In this document: positions 52,068 through 60,104 of the stretch, piece by piece | Layout: every line of letters begins with the position of its first letter | How positions within the stretch are numbered: the stretch's first letter is position 1 | From: Phaeobacter italicus | GTDB taxonomy: Bacteria; Pseudomonadota; Alphaproteobacteria; Rhodobacterales; Rhodobacteraceae | Length of the DNA stretch: 64,000 nt | Assembly (NCBI RefSeq): GCF_001258055.1 | Contig: NZ_CVRM01000036.1 | Coordinates: 62,001 to 126,000, forward strand | Reading direction: 5' to 3' | Notes under the pieces: generated by a model | Told to the model about the DNA's origin: nothing | Seen by the model: the letters and a program-made list of their open reading frames with translations, nothing else | Databases searched by the model: none | Program-made: the position numbers and the translations under genes

Positions 52068-53546
52068 TCATCGCATCACAAATGGATTCGCCATTGGTGT
52101 GTCAGAGGTATTGATCCAGGTGGTTTTGGTTCGGGTGTAGTCTTGAATGGCTTCAAGGCCTGCCTCTCTTCCGTAGCCAGATTGGCCATAGCCGCCAAAT
52201 GGCGCGATGGGTGAGACTGCGCGATATGTGTTGACCCAGCAGATCCCCGCCTTCAGCCGAGATGACACGCGGTGAGCGCGCGCCAGGTTTTCGGTAAACA
52301 CGCCGGAGCCGAGCCCAAACTCGGTCTCATTCGCAAGGGCGATGGCCTCTTCTTCGGTGTCAAATGGCAAAAGCGACATGACAGGGCCGAACATTTCAAC
52401 CTTTAAGGTTTCGATGTTCGGATTCGGGCATTCAACCAAAGTCGGCGCCATGTAGTTTCCCGGGCGGTCAAGGCGTTCACCGCCAAAGCGGATTTTTGCG
52501 CCTTGCTCTTTCGCTGCGGCAAGGGTGGTTTCGATTTTTGCGATCTGGGCCGCTGTGCACAGCGGGCCAATATGGGTTCCTGCATCCAACGGATCACCCA
52601 CGACAACAGACTGCATCTTTGCTTCGATCTTGGCGATGAGCGCGTCGAGGATCGGGCGATGGATCAGTCCACGAGACCCGGCAACACAGCTTTGGCCCGA
52701 GGCCCCGAAATTACCCGCGATGAGCCCGTTGGCCGCGCCTTCCAGGTCTGCGTCATCAAAAACCAGGATGGGAGATTTGCCACCCAGTTCCAGTGTTGTC
52801 ACAGCAAAATTCTCGGCTGAGTTGCGAACCACATGGCGCGCGGTTTCTGGTCCGCCGGTAAAGGCGATCCGGTCGACATCGGGGTGCCGTGTCAGTGGGA
52901 TGGCGCAATTTTCCGCGTCACCAGTGATGACGGAGACCACGCCGGGTGGAAAGCCCGCCTGTTCGATCAGGCGCGCAAACTCCAGCATTGGTGCGGGGGC
53001 AATTTCAGAGGCTTTGAGCACCACAGTACAGCCCGCCGCCAATGCAGGACCGAGTTTTGTCGCGGTCAAGAACATCTGGGCGTTCCACGGAACAACCGCC
53101 ACAACCACCCCAATCGGTTCACGACGGGTAAAGACATGCATGTCCGGTTTGTCGATCGGCAATACGGCGCCTTCGATCTTGTCAGCAAGCCCTGCATAGT
53201 AGCGATAATAATCAGCCACATAGGCGGTTTGGCTGGCTGTTTCAGCAAGTAGCTTGCCGCTGTCCGTAGTTTCGATTTCTCCCAAACGGGCCGCGTTTTT
53301 CTCAACCAGATCAGCCAGACGGGACAGAAGTTTGCCACGGGCGGTCTGGCTGATGTCTCTCCATGCCGGATCAGACAACGCGCGGCGGGCCGCGGCAATT
53401 GCCCGGTCAACATCATCGGGCGCTGCGCAGGCGAAACTGGCCCAGTCCTCGCCCGTTGCGGGGTTCTGAGAGGTCATCACCTGACCTGCCGATCCTTCGG
53501 TCCAGATGCCATCAATGAACAGTTGAAAATGTGTCCGTTGGGTCAT
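52068..53546 (-). CDS. Aldehyde dehydrogenase family protein
   Basis: NAD(P)-dependent aldehyde dehydrogenase of 492 residues. It has VTTLELGGKSPILVFDDAD (general base glutamate), the nucleophile C287 in ASGQSCVAGSRGL, GGPETARHV in the NAD site, and the C-terminal PFGGYGQSGYGREAG motif. It is last in the monooxygenase operon, 9 bases after the luciferase-like gene, and would oxidise an aldehyde released earlier in the pathway. Confidence 0.94.
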   Translation of the reverse strand: MTQRTHFQLFIDGIWTEGSAGQVMTSQNPATGEDWASFACAAPDDVDRAIAAARRALSDPAWRDISQTARGKLLSRLADLVEKNAARLGEIETTDSGKLLAETASQTAYVADYYRYYAGLADKIEGAVLPIDKPDMHVFTRREPIGVVVAVVPWNAQMFLTATKLGPALAAGCTVVLKASEIAPAPMLEFARLIEQAGFPPGVVSVITGDAENCAIPLTRHPDVDRIAFTGGPETARHVVRNSAENFAVTTLELGGKSPILVFDDADLEGAANGLIAGNFGASGQSCVAGSRGLIHRPILDALIAKIEAKMQSVVVGDPLDAGTHIGPLCTAAQIAKIETTLAAAKEQGAKIRFGGERLDRPGNYMAPTLVECPNPNIETLKVEMFGPVMSLLPFDTEEEAIALANETEFGLGSGVFTENLARAHRVSSRLKAGICWVNTYRAVSPIAPFGGYGQSGYGREAGLEAIQDYTRTKTTWINTSDTPMANPFVMR

Positions 53547-53555
53547 GGGGCGTCC

Positions 53556-54590
53556 TCACTGAAACTTGGGCATGACGGTGTCGATAAACCGGGCGAGAGA
53601 CGCACGCTTGCGCTCAAAACTCATTCCGCTGTCGATCCAGTATGAAAATTCATCATAGCCCAGATCCTGATATCTCCGCAGCCGATCTGTGACCTGATCT
53701 GAGGTGCCAATGGTCAGATCTCTGGCAAGGTTCTTTGCAGCCATCAGGCCGTTCGCAGCAATATCGTCGTCGGTCAGCGGCTCTATCAATCCCTGACGCA
53801 CGGGGCGTTTGTTTTGAAACCATGCGCCAAAGTAATTGTAGAAGCGAGACAGTTCATGTGCCGCACGCCCGACATCTGCATCGTCCGCGCCGACATACGT
53901 ATGGTGCAGCAACATGATTTTGGGGCGCTTGCCATCGTGTTTTGCACAGGCCGCATTGAAGCGCACCATCAGGGTTTCTATCTCTTCCTGCCCCTGCCAA
54001 AGAGGTGTCACCTGAATATTGAACTCGTTTTCCACGCCAAATTCATGGCTGTTGGGGTCGCGTGCAGCAATCCAAATTGGGGGGCCGTCTGATTGGACAG
54101 GCTTGGGCGCTGCGGTTGTTGACGGGAACTGAAAAAACTCTCCCTCATGGCTGCAATCACCGGCCCACAGTTTGGGCAACAGGGGCGCGATTTCACGCAT
54201 TCTCTGCCCAGCTTCCCAAGGGTCCAGACCGGGATGCAGACGCTCGTATTCATAAGAATATGCACCACGCGCGATGCCAAGTTCGATCCGCCCGCCCGTC
54301 ATCAGATCGGCTGCAGCGGCCTCTCCTGCCAGTTTGATCGGATGCCAGAACGGGGCGATCACCGTCCCGGTGCCCAACCGCACGTTTTTGGTATGATGAG
54401 ACAGATCAACCAGTGACATCAGGGGGTTGGGCGCGATCGTAAAGTCCATCCCGTGGTGTTCTCCGGTCCAGACAGCGCGCATTCCTGCGTCATCGGCCAT
54501 CTTGCAGAGTTCGATGAACTCCTCATACAGGCGGTCCTGGGGTTGGTCGGCGCTGGTGCGCTCCATATGAGCAAAGAGAGAAAACTCCAT
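53556..54590 (-). CDS. Luciferase-like (LLM class) flavin-dependent monooxygenase
   Basis: 344 residues, a barrel enzyme that uses reduced FMN and oxygen. Family features are MEFSLFAHMERTSADQPQDR, VWTGEHHGMDFTIAPNPLMS, the GTGTVIAPFWHPIKLAGEAA segment, RIELGIARGAYSYEYER and, near the end, GTSDQVTDRLRRYQDLGYDE. Reduced flavin is expected from the flavin reductase encoded 3 bases upstream. Members of this group perform Baeyer-Villiger, desulfonating or ring-opening steps; the substrate is not visible. Confidence 0.9.
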   Translation of the reverse strand: MEFSLFAHMERTSADQPQDRLYEEFIELCKMADDAGMRAVWTGEHHGMDFTIAPNPLMSLVDLSHHTKNVRLGTGTVIAPFWHPIKLAGEAAAADLMTGGRIELGIARGAYSYEYERLHPGLDPWEAGQRMREIAPLLPKLWAGDCSHEGEFFQFPSTTAAPKPVQSDGPPIWIAARDPNSHEFGVENEFNIQVTPLWQGQEEIETLMVRFNAACAKHDGKRPKIMLLHHTYVGADDADVGRAAHELSRFYNYFGAWFQNKRPVRQGLIEPLTDDDIAANGLMAAKNLARDLTIGTSDQVTDRLRRYQDLGYDEFSYWIDSGMSFERKRASLARFIDTVMPKFQ

Positions 54591-54593
54591 CCA

Positions 54594-55514
54594 TCAGGTC
54601 CTTTCTGAGAAACGGTGGACATCGCCGGTTTCGGCAGTGCCGAGATATAGGGAAAAATCCCCCTGACGGCTTTCTGTGGCAAAACGAGACATCATCGAGG
54701 TGATTGAGGGTGTCACAAAGGTTGCATCGGCCAGAGCGTTGAGCGGAACTGCCGTCAGCCGACCCGCGCGCGAGGGAGGCTCTGACAGGGAGGCAAGGAT
54801 GTAGACGAAATGGGCCTGCCCGCTGTCAAAGACGGAATAAGCGGCACGGAGTTGCGTGTTATACCCAGCCGTAGCGAGATGGCTGCGGAGCAGACTGCGA
54901 AGCTGCGACTGATCCTGTATTTCGATTTGTGGCGGTCGAAGACCTTCTGACGTGGCCTCGAGGTAAACCTTGCCCTCATGTTCGATGATGGCCCCGGCCA
55001 GCGTAGGCGCTTGGGTGGTTTCAAACGCCTTGCGCTCCAGTCCGATGCTGAAATAGCGACCGTTTGAATACCCCAAACCCGGCCCATCGCGGTGGTTGTA
55101 GGTTTCGACCTGCCCCAACAGAATCTCGTGATCGCCTGCATCGACAAGCTCGCGGGTTTTGCAGGAAAACTGAGCCACCGCACCGTCAATCAGGGGCACG
55201 CCGTTGGCGGCCAACCGGTATGGGGATCGTGCAAATCGATCTCCCTTGAAGCTAGCAAAAGTATTGGAGATTTCCTCCTGCCCTTCTGCCAAAACGCTGA
55301 CCCCGAAGTAGTCGCAGGATGCGAAGTGATCGAACGTTGACAGGAACTTTCCGGGGCAGACAAGCAACAATGGTGGGTCCAGGGACACCGAAGAAAAAGA
55401 GTTCGCAGTAAATCCAACGGGCGTGCCTTGGGGATCAACCGTGGTGACAATCGTGACACCAGTCATAAATCGGCCAAAAGCCTGCCGCAGGTCACGCGGA
55501 TCAATGGTGGTCAT
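54594..55514 (-). CDS. Flavin reductase with long C-terminal extension
   Basis: 306 residues. Residues 1-165 are a flavin reductase domain (LRQAFGRFMTGVTIVTTVDP, FTANSFSSVSLDPPLLLVC, FGVSVLAEGQEEIS, DAGDHEILLGQVE). This should supply reduced FMN to the monooxygenase. The remaining 140 residues (from AGAIIEHEGKVYLEATSEGL to FSERT) are unlike the usual 165-180-residue enzyme and I do not recognise them. The start at 55514 overlaps the hydrolase stop by 4 bases (ATGA). Confidence 0.87.
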   Translation of the reverse strand: MTTIDPRDLRQAFGRFMTGVTIVTTVDPQGTPVGFTANSFSSVSLDPPLLLVCPGKFLSTFDHFASCDYFGVSVLAEGQEEISNTFASFKGDRFARSPYRLAANGVPLIDGAVAQFSCKTRELVDAGDHEILLGQVETYNHRDGPGLGYSNGRYFSIGLERKAFETTQAPTLAGAIIEHEGKVYLEATSEGLRPPQIEIQDQSQLRSLLRSHLATAGYNTQLRAAYSVFDSGQAHFVYILASLSEPPSRAGRLTAVPLNALADATFVTPSITSMMSRFATESRQGDFSLYLGTAETGDVHRFSERT

Positions 55515-56299
55515 TGCCAGACCTCCTTGAGGAACTGAAACAGGGCTGTGTTGACGTCGCCCGGATGGGTCATCGGCATCATATGTGCGGCGCCTTCGAC
55601 GATCTGGGCCCGTCCGCCGGGGCAAATTTCCGCCATGGTTTCGGCCATTGCGGGGGTCGAGTTTGGTTCCAACTGCCCTGTCATGAAAACCGCCGGGCAC
55701 CGGATCCCGCTCAGATCGGATCGTGATGGTTTCTGGCTTTGTGCAAAAGCGGTGTAGGCCAGTTTATAGCCCATCGGCGACACCTCCGAGAGCCAGGTAT
55801 GGCAGGCCGCGCGTTGAGGGGGCTGATCCGTTCCGAACCAGCGCTCCAGGGTCGGTGACGGATCTGTCGGCGTTTCGCCATCCAGTGCAGAGGCACGCGA
55901 GCAAACTGCAGAAGACGCCTCGCTGCTGCGTTCAAACACCGCGTTCAGGGCAACCAGCCCCTCGACCAGCTGGGGAAACCGTGTTGCCAGTTCGACAGCG
56001 ATCATGGCCCCCATTGAATGGCCGACAATAACAGCCGGGCTATTCAGGCTTTGTAGAACATGACCCATGCGATCGGCGTAATCCGAAAGTGTTTCGAGCC
56101 CCGCATCCAGCGGGCTTAGGCCGTGGCCGGGCATGTCCGGTGCTGTCAGCTGATAATGGGACGTCAGCGCATCAAGCTGCGCGCCCCAGGCCTCTGCCCG
56201 CAAGCCAACACCGTGCAGGAGCAAAATCGGCCGACCTGTGCCTGCCCTAACGGCCGCTAGCCCAGCGTGTTCAGACCGCGGCCGGGTTGTCCACGTCAT
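55511..56299 (-). CDS. Alpha/beta hydrolase
   Basis: 262 residues. The oxyanion-hole motif is LLLHGVGL, the nucleophile is S95 in VGHSMGAM, and a C-terminal AAHMMPMTHPG contains the probable catalytic histidine. The start at 56299 has AAGGAG 7 bases upstream and overlaps the preceding gene by 29 bases. In the operon with a monooxygenase it would hydrolyse the ester, lactone or amide produced. Confidence 0.9.
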   Translation of the reverse strand: MTWTTRPRSEHAGLAAVRAGTGRPILLLHGVGLRAEAWGAQLDALTSHYQLTAPDMPGHGLSPLDAGLETLSDYADRMGHVLQSLNSPAVIVGHSMGAMIAVELATRFPQLVEGLVALNAVFERSSEASSAVCSRASALDGETPTDPSPTLERWFGTDQPPQRAACHTWLSEVSPMGYKLAYTAFAQSQKPSRSDLSGIRCPAVFMTGQLEPNSTPAMAETMAEICPGGRAQIVEGAAHMMPMTHPGDVNTALFQFLKEVWQ

Positions 56300-56870
56300 G
56301 ACCCAACTCCTTGAGATCCTGATAGCGATCACCGATGCGGTGATGGGGTCTGCCGGTGGTGGCGGCGCCCAGTACAACCACGACTTCATCGTCACGCGGA
56401 GCATCTGGGACAGAGAACTGTATGGTCAGGTAGTGTGACCGACGACCGGCATCATTCTTGTCCATCAAGGGAACCATGATTGGTGCGTTGGCGGGCCCGC
56501 GGGTGTTGGTAAATGCCAGATAGGATTTTGCATCGACCGCCTGGCGGTAATGGTTTCCAAATCTCAAGGTATGGATGAGGCCGGAGGCGTGTTCTATTTC
56601 GCCATCCAAGCCTACAACAGCCGCTTTCCCGTAGGCTTCGATCGCTTGGCCGCTGCCAGCCAGGGCAATCATACGCTCGGTCATCAATTCACCGAGTACC
56701 GGCCCGTAGGCGTAGATCTCTGGGTTCAGATCCTCTACATACCTGCCTGCCCAAGGGTTTTTCAAAACCACCGCGACTGCGAACATGCGCCAGGGTGTTT
56801 TTGCCGGGCGAAAGCCCTCGATCAAGACTTCCTCGTCGTAGGTGACGATTTTTCGAATTTCCGGTTCCAT
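56271..56870 (-). CDS. DUF1185 (amino acid synthesis family) protein
   Basis: 199 residues, of the DUF1185 family with no assigned reaction. Recognisable parts are EIRKIVTYDEEVLIEGFRP, RMFAVAVVLKNPWAGRYVED, GEIEHASGLIHTLRFGNHYR and HYLTIQFSVPDAPRDDEVVV. I start at 56870 (MEPEIRKIVT), after AGGAGA. It is the first gene of the monooxygenase operon. The name amino acid synthesis family is historic. In such clusters it is presumably an enzyme of the same catabolic route. Confidence 0.85.
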   Translation of the reverse strand: MEPEIRKIVTYDEEVLIEGFRPAKTPWRMFAVAVVLKNPWAGRYVEDLNPEIYAYGPVLGELMTERMIALAGSGQAIEAYGKAAVVGLDGEIEHASGLIHTLRFGNHYRQAVDAKSYLAFTNTRGPANAPIMVPLMDKNDAGRRSHYLTIQFSVPDAPRDDEVVVVLGAATTGRPHHRIGDRYQDLKELGHDVDNPAAV

Positions 56871-56945
56871 GCTGCTTCTCCTGTCGCGCAAGAAGACGTT
56901 AGGAACAGGCGAATTTTTTGACAAACGAATGAATTATGTGCTTAC

Positions 56946-56964
56946 CCATTAGCGATACTAATGG
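56946..56964. promoter_or_regulatory. LysR operator candidate, ATTAG-N5-CTAAT
   Basis: CCATTAG-CGATA-CTAATGG, a perfect 7-bp inverted repeat with a 5-nt spacer, lies 12 bases before the LysR start and 75 bases upstream of the DUF1185 start. CTAAT is the half-site known for E. coli GcvA, a close relative of this LysR type. Confidence 0.8.
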
Positions 56965-56976
56965 CTGAGTTGCGCA

Positions 56977-57822
56977 ATGAGTAAATCTCTTCCTCCATTG
57001 ACTTGGTTTCGCTCTTTCGAGGCGGCTGCACGGACGCTCAGTTTTACTGCAGCGGCAGAAGAAATCGGGCTCACGCAATCTGCTGTCAGCCAACAGGTCA
57101 AATCCCTGGAAATGCGATTGGGGGTCGATTTGTTTGTCCGTCGAACACGTGGCCTTGCCTTGACAGACGCCGGGCGCAAACTGTTGCCAGAGGTTGGCAG
57201 CGCGCTTGAAATGCTATCGGGGGCTGCCGCCAGATTTGACATCGGCGCGGCGGGCGACCTCCTGACTGTTGCGACTTCTGTCAGTATTGCACAATGGGTC
57301 ATCGCCCCTAACCTGGCAGCCTTCAAAACGCAGAACCCTGAGATCAGGTTGCGGATCCTCAGCGCAATCTGGCCTGATGATTTTCACGCCTCCCGTGCGG
57401 ATGTGCAAATTCGGTTCGGCTCAGAGAAGCAGGTAGGCGCGGGCTCTCAGCGCTTGTTGCCGGATCACCTGATTGCCGTGAAATCGCCAAACCTAGAGAC
57501 TGATTTCGGATCCTGCCCGCTGATCGAAACCGTGGGAACATCCAACGGCTGGGCGACTTGGGGCGAAGCAAACGGCCCTGTCCAAGAGCCGACGGTCTTT
57601 GCAGACACATATGGGATGGCCCTGCAATTGGCCGTCCATGGCAACGGCGTCGCCTTGGTGAGTGAGCTTGTCGCCAAACACGCGGTCACATCCGGGTTGG
57701 TGGTGCAGGCCCATCCCGGTCAGATCGAGAGCAAAGAGGGCTACTTCTTGTCTATCAATGAGGAGTTGCCTGCGGCTTGTGTCTTTCGCGATTGGCTAAG
57801 GACGCAGCTTGCTGCGGGATGA
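56977..57822 (+). CDS. LysR-family regulator (GcvA-like) of the monooxygenase operon
   Basis: 281 residues. The N-terminal helix-turn-helix (LPPLTWFRSFEAAARTLSFT, IGLTQSAVSQQVKSLEMRLG, FVRRTRGLALTDAG) is of the GcvA type. The effector domain follows (IAQWVIAPNLAAFKTQNPEI). It is divergent from the DUF1185-hydrolase-reductase-monooxygenase-ALDH operon with a perfect ATTAG/CTAAT palindrome in the 106-bp gap, so it is most likely the operon's regulator and not one for glycine. Confidence 0.93.
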   Translation: MSKSLPPLTWFRSFEAAARTLSFTAAAEEIGLTQSAVSQQVKSLEMRLGVDLFVRRTRGLALTDAGRKLLPEVGSALEMLSGAAARFDIGAAGDLLTVATSVSIAQWVIAPNLAAFKTQNPEIRLRILSAIWPDDFHASRADVQIRFGSEKQVGAGSQRLLPDHLIAVKSPNLETDFGSCPLIETVGTSNGWATWGEANGPVQEPTVFADTYGMALQLAVHGNGVALVSELVAKHAVTSGLVVQAHPGQIESKEGYFLSINEELPAACVFRDWLRTQLAAG

Positions 57823-57856
57823 AACCGGGACTGATGGCCCCGGTTTCCATTTTATT
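57822..57856. terminator. Terminator between LysR gene and heme receptor
   Basis: AAACCGGG (57822-57829) and CCCGGTTT (57839-57846) form an 8-bp stem with a 9-nt loop, followed by CCATTTTATT. It begins at the LysR stop codon and separates two convergent genes. Confidence 0.85.
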
Positions 57857-57862
57857 CTTACG

Positions 57863-59911
57863 TCAGAATGATTTGGTCACAGACACCTTGAAGGTGCGGC
57901 CCGGTGCCTTGCGGCTGGCAGAGGACAAGTGGCCAACGTAATCCTCGTCCAACAGGTTTTCGATCCCTGCGCGGAACTCCGTCCCTGTCAGCACACCCTC
58001 TTGCGGGCGCCATGTCGCGCGGAGATTGTGAACGGTGACATCTGCCAGGTCGTTGCGTAGGGCATCCCGGCGATTTGCCGAGTGCACCAACTCCCAGCTC
58101 AGATCCAGCCAATTGTCCCACTTCTTCCCAACGGTCAGCTGCAAGCGATCCGCTGCAGTGTTGCGCCAGACTGCGGATGTCCCGTCTGGATTGAACTCGG
58201 TTCCGTCAGCGCGGTGCCCTGCAAAATCAACATATGTTCCATTGGCCATCCCGTAAGAGGCCTCTAGTTCGAACCCCTTTGACTGAACGTCTCGCAGTTC
58301 GACACTGGTTGATCCCGAAACCGTATAGCTGGTGATATCGTAAAGATCCGTGTCGTAGTAGTTCCCCCGCACCGTCAGGCTGTCGCCAGCTGCAAAGACA
58401 TCAGTCCCCGTGTATTCAGCGCCGATTTCGTAGGTGCGGGATTTCTCTGACTGGTTAATCCGACGTTGGGCCGTTGCGCTGGTGCCCAGATCATCAATAA
58501 TCGGAAGACCTTCGGTATAAGCCGCGCTGCCAAAGACCGACAGACCATTGCCAAAGTCGTAGGCCAAGGCAAGTCCACCCATGAGCGCATCACTGTCATA
58601 TGAATTCGGAACACCGGCCAGCGCAGTCGCGCTGTCGATCTTGGAGCTTTCGTAACGGATGGCGGGGGTCACGGTGAATTGCCCTATCGACATTTCGTCG
58701 ATAACAAACAATGCCACGCGGTCATTCGTGCCACCCGGCGCGCCGGCGGCTGTGTTGTCTGCCCGTTCCCGTCGTTGGATTTCGAAACCAGCGAGTAGAT
58801 CATGGGATACGGTGCCGGTTTCAAAAATCGACCGGTTGGTGATCGTAAGCTTGGTCGTCTCATAGCGCTGGTCTGCATTCACGGTCCCCACGAGGAAGGG
58901 GAAACTGGGCGTGCCTTCCAGCGGTGAAGAGCCGGGGACATAGTCATACTCGATCTTTTGGTCTGCGTAGGAGAGATTGGCGCGCAGATCGATCAGATCA
59001 TTTCCGGGAGCAAAGCGATACTCGAGGACCGTTTGCTGGGTATCGGTCAGGCGGTCGACATTCCCAAAGCTGCCGCCGTCCGTCGCAAACTGATCGTAGG
59101 GAACATCCTTGTCGTCTGCCTCAGTTCGCGAATGGCTAAGGGTAATCGAATGGGCATCTGAATCACCAAAAGTGAACTTGCCTTTTGCCAGATAAGACGG
59201 CGTTCGAAACGCGCTGTTGCCGATGGTGGTGCCGTCACCTGCCTCTAGATCTCCCTGATCACGCAGCGAATAATTCAGCAAGAACTCCGTCTGCTCAGTT
59301 GGCATCCAGGCGAGATTGGTCGATGTGACCCACCCGCCACCGTTGGAGCTGTACTCAAATGTCTGCGATCCACCGAAACCCGGCACCCCTCCGGTGAAGT
59401 CGGAGGCGTCTTTGGTTTCCAGCTTTACCACGCCGCCCACAATACCAGAGCCATAGGCGAAACTGCCAATGGTCCCGCGCAGCACCTCGACCTCACGGTA
59501 AAGCAGCGGATCCGTAAACAACTGGGTCCCGATGCGATAGAGCTCTTCTGAACCGACGCTTGCACCATCGACCTGCACCGCGATTTTCTGGTCTGATCCA
59601 AAGGTCGTGTTGGCCCCGAAGCCACGAATGTTGATCCCCGACCCTTGTGGAGTGGTGCCGTTCACCAGCGATACGCCTGGAACAGAGTCAATCAGTTGCG
59701 CGACGGTGCTCGCCTGCCTGTCCTGAATTTCCTCTTCGTCCACGACTGTGCGAGGCAGTGCAGTTCCAAAAGTCAGATCCCGCTTGCCAGCCGTTAGAAT
59801 GAGAGTTCCAAGAAATCCGGGATCTTCCTGAGCGGCAACAGGGGCCGCTAGCGCCACGCCAAGCGGGACACACACAAGCGCGGTGGTTCCGCGCAAAAGA
59901 GGGGTAAGCAT
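57863..59911 (-). CDS. hmuR: TonB-dependent outer-membrane heme receptor
   Basis: Outer-membrane beta-barrel receptor, 682 residues. A signal peptide ends after AAPVAAQ near residue 28, followed by a TonB-box-like stretch (LGTLILTAGKRD), the plug domain (RTVVDEEEIQDRQASTVAQL, NIRGFGANTTFGSDQKIAVQ) and the barrel, ending in a C-terminal phenylalanine (VTKSF) typical of outer-membrane proteins. The start at 59911 follows an AAGGAT site. Divergence from hmuSTUV supports heme as substrate; the sequence alone would allow another iron complex. Confidence 0.9.
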   Translation of the reverse strand: MLTPLLRGTTALVCVPLGVALAAPVAAQEDPGFLGTLILTAGKRDLTFGTALPRTVVDEEEIQDRQASTVAQLIDSVPGVSLVNGTTPQGSGINIRGFGANTTFGSDQKIAVQVDGASVGSEELYRIGTQLFTDPLLYREVEVLRGTIGSFAYGSGIVGGVVKLETKDASDFTGGVPGFGGSQTFEYSSNGGGWVTSTNLAWMPTEQTEFLLNYSLRDQGDLEAGDGTTIGNSAFRTPSYLAKGKFTFGDSDAHSITLSHSRTEADDKDVPYDQFATDGGSFGNVDRLTDTQQTVLEYRFAPGNDLIDLRANLSYADQKIEYDYVPGSSPLEGTPSFPFLVGTVNADQRYETTKLTITNRSIFETGTVSHDLLAGFEIQRRERADNTAAGAPGGTNDRVALFVIDEMSIGQFTVTPAIRYESSKIDSATALAGVPNSYDSDALMGGLALAYDFGNGLSVFGSAAYTEGLPIIDDLGTSATAQRRINQSEKSRTYEIGAEYTGTDVFAAGDSLTVRGNYYDTDLYDITSYTVSGSTSVELRDVQSKGFELEASYGMANGTYVDFAGHRADGTEFNPDGTSAVWRNTAADRLQLTVGKKWDNWLDLSWELVHSANRRDALRNDLADVTVHNLRATWRPQEGVLTGTEFRAGIENLLDEDYVGHLSSASRKAPGRTFKVSVTKSF

Positions 59912-59976
59912 TTCGCCATCCTTGTTTTTTAGGGGGGCCACAACTGGCAAAGGCTGGCGAGGCTGATCGTCGTTTT

Positions 59977-60025
59977 GCGATATCTATATCGCGACGGGTT
60001 GCAGCGATACTTTAAGCATACTAAA
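59977..60025. promoter_or_regulatory. Heme-locus divergent promoter with palindrome and Irr-like element
   Basis: GCGATAT-CT-ATATCGC (59977-59992) is a perfect palindrome with 7-bp arms. TTTAAGCATACTAAA (60011-60025) has the outer TTTA/TAAA of the alphaproteobacterial Irr box, but a different centre and length. Both lie in the 193-bp gap between the receptor and hmuS. Iron control is expected; the exact sites are tentative. Confidence 0.45.
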
Positions 60026-60104
60026 ACAGTCAAGTAATTTAAGACAGCCATGCTCCCCTTCTTCAGAGCCAGCCATCCGACCTGTTCAGATCTGAGAGGA
60101 TGCC

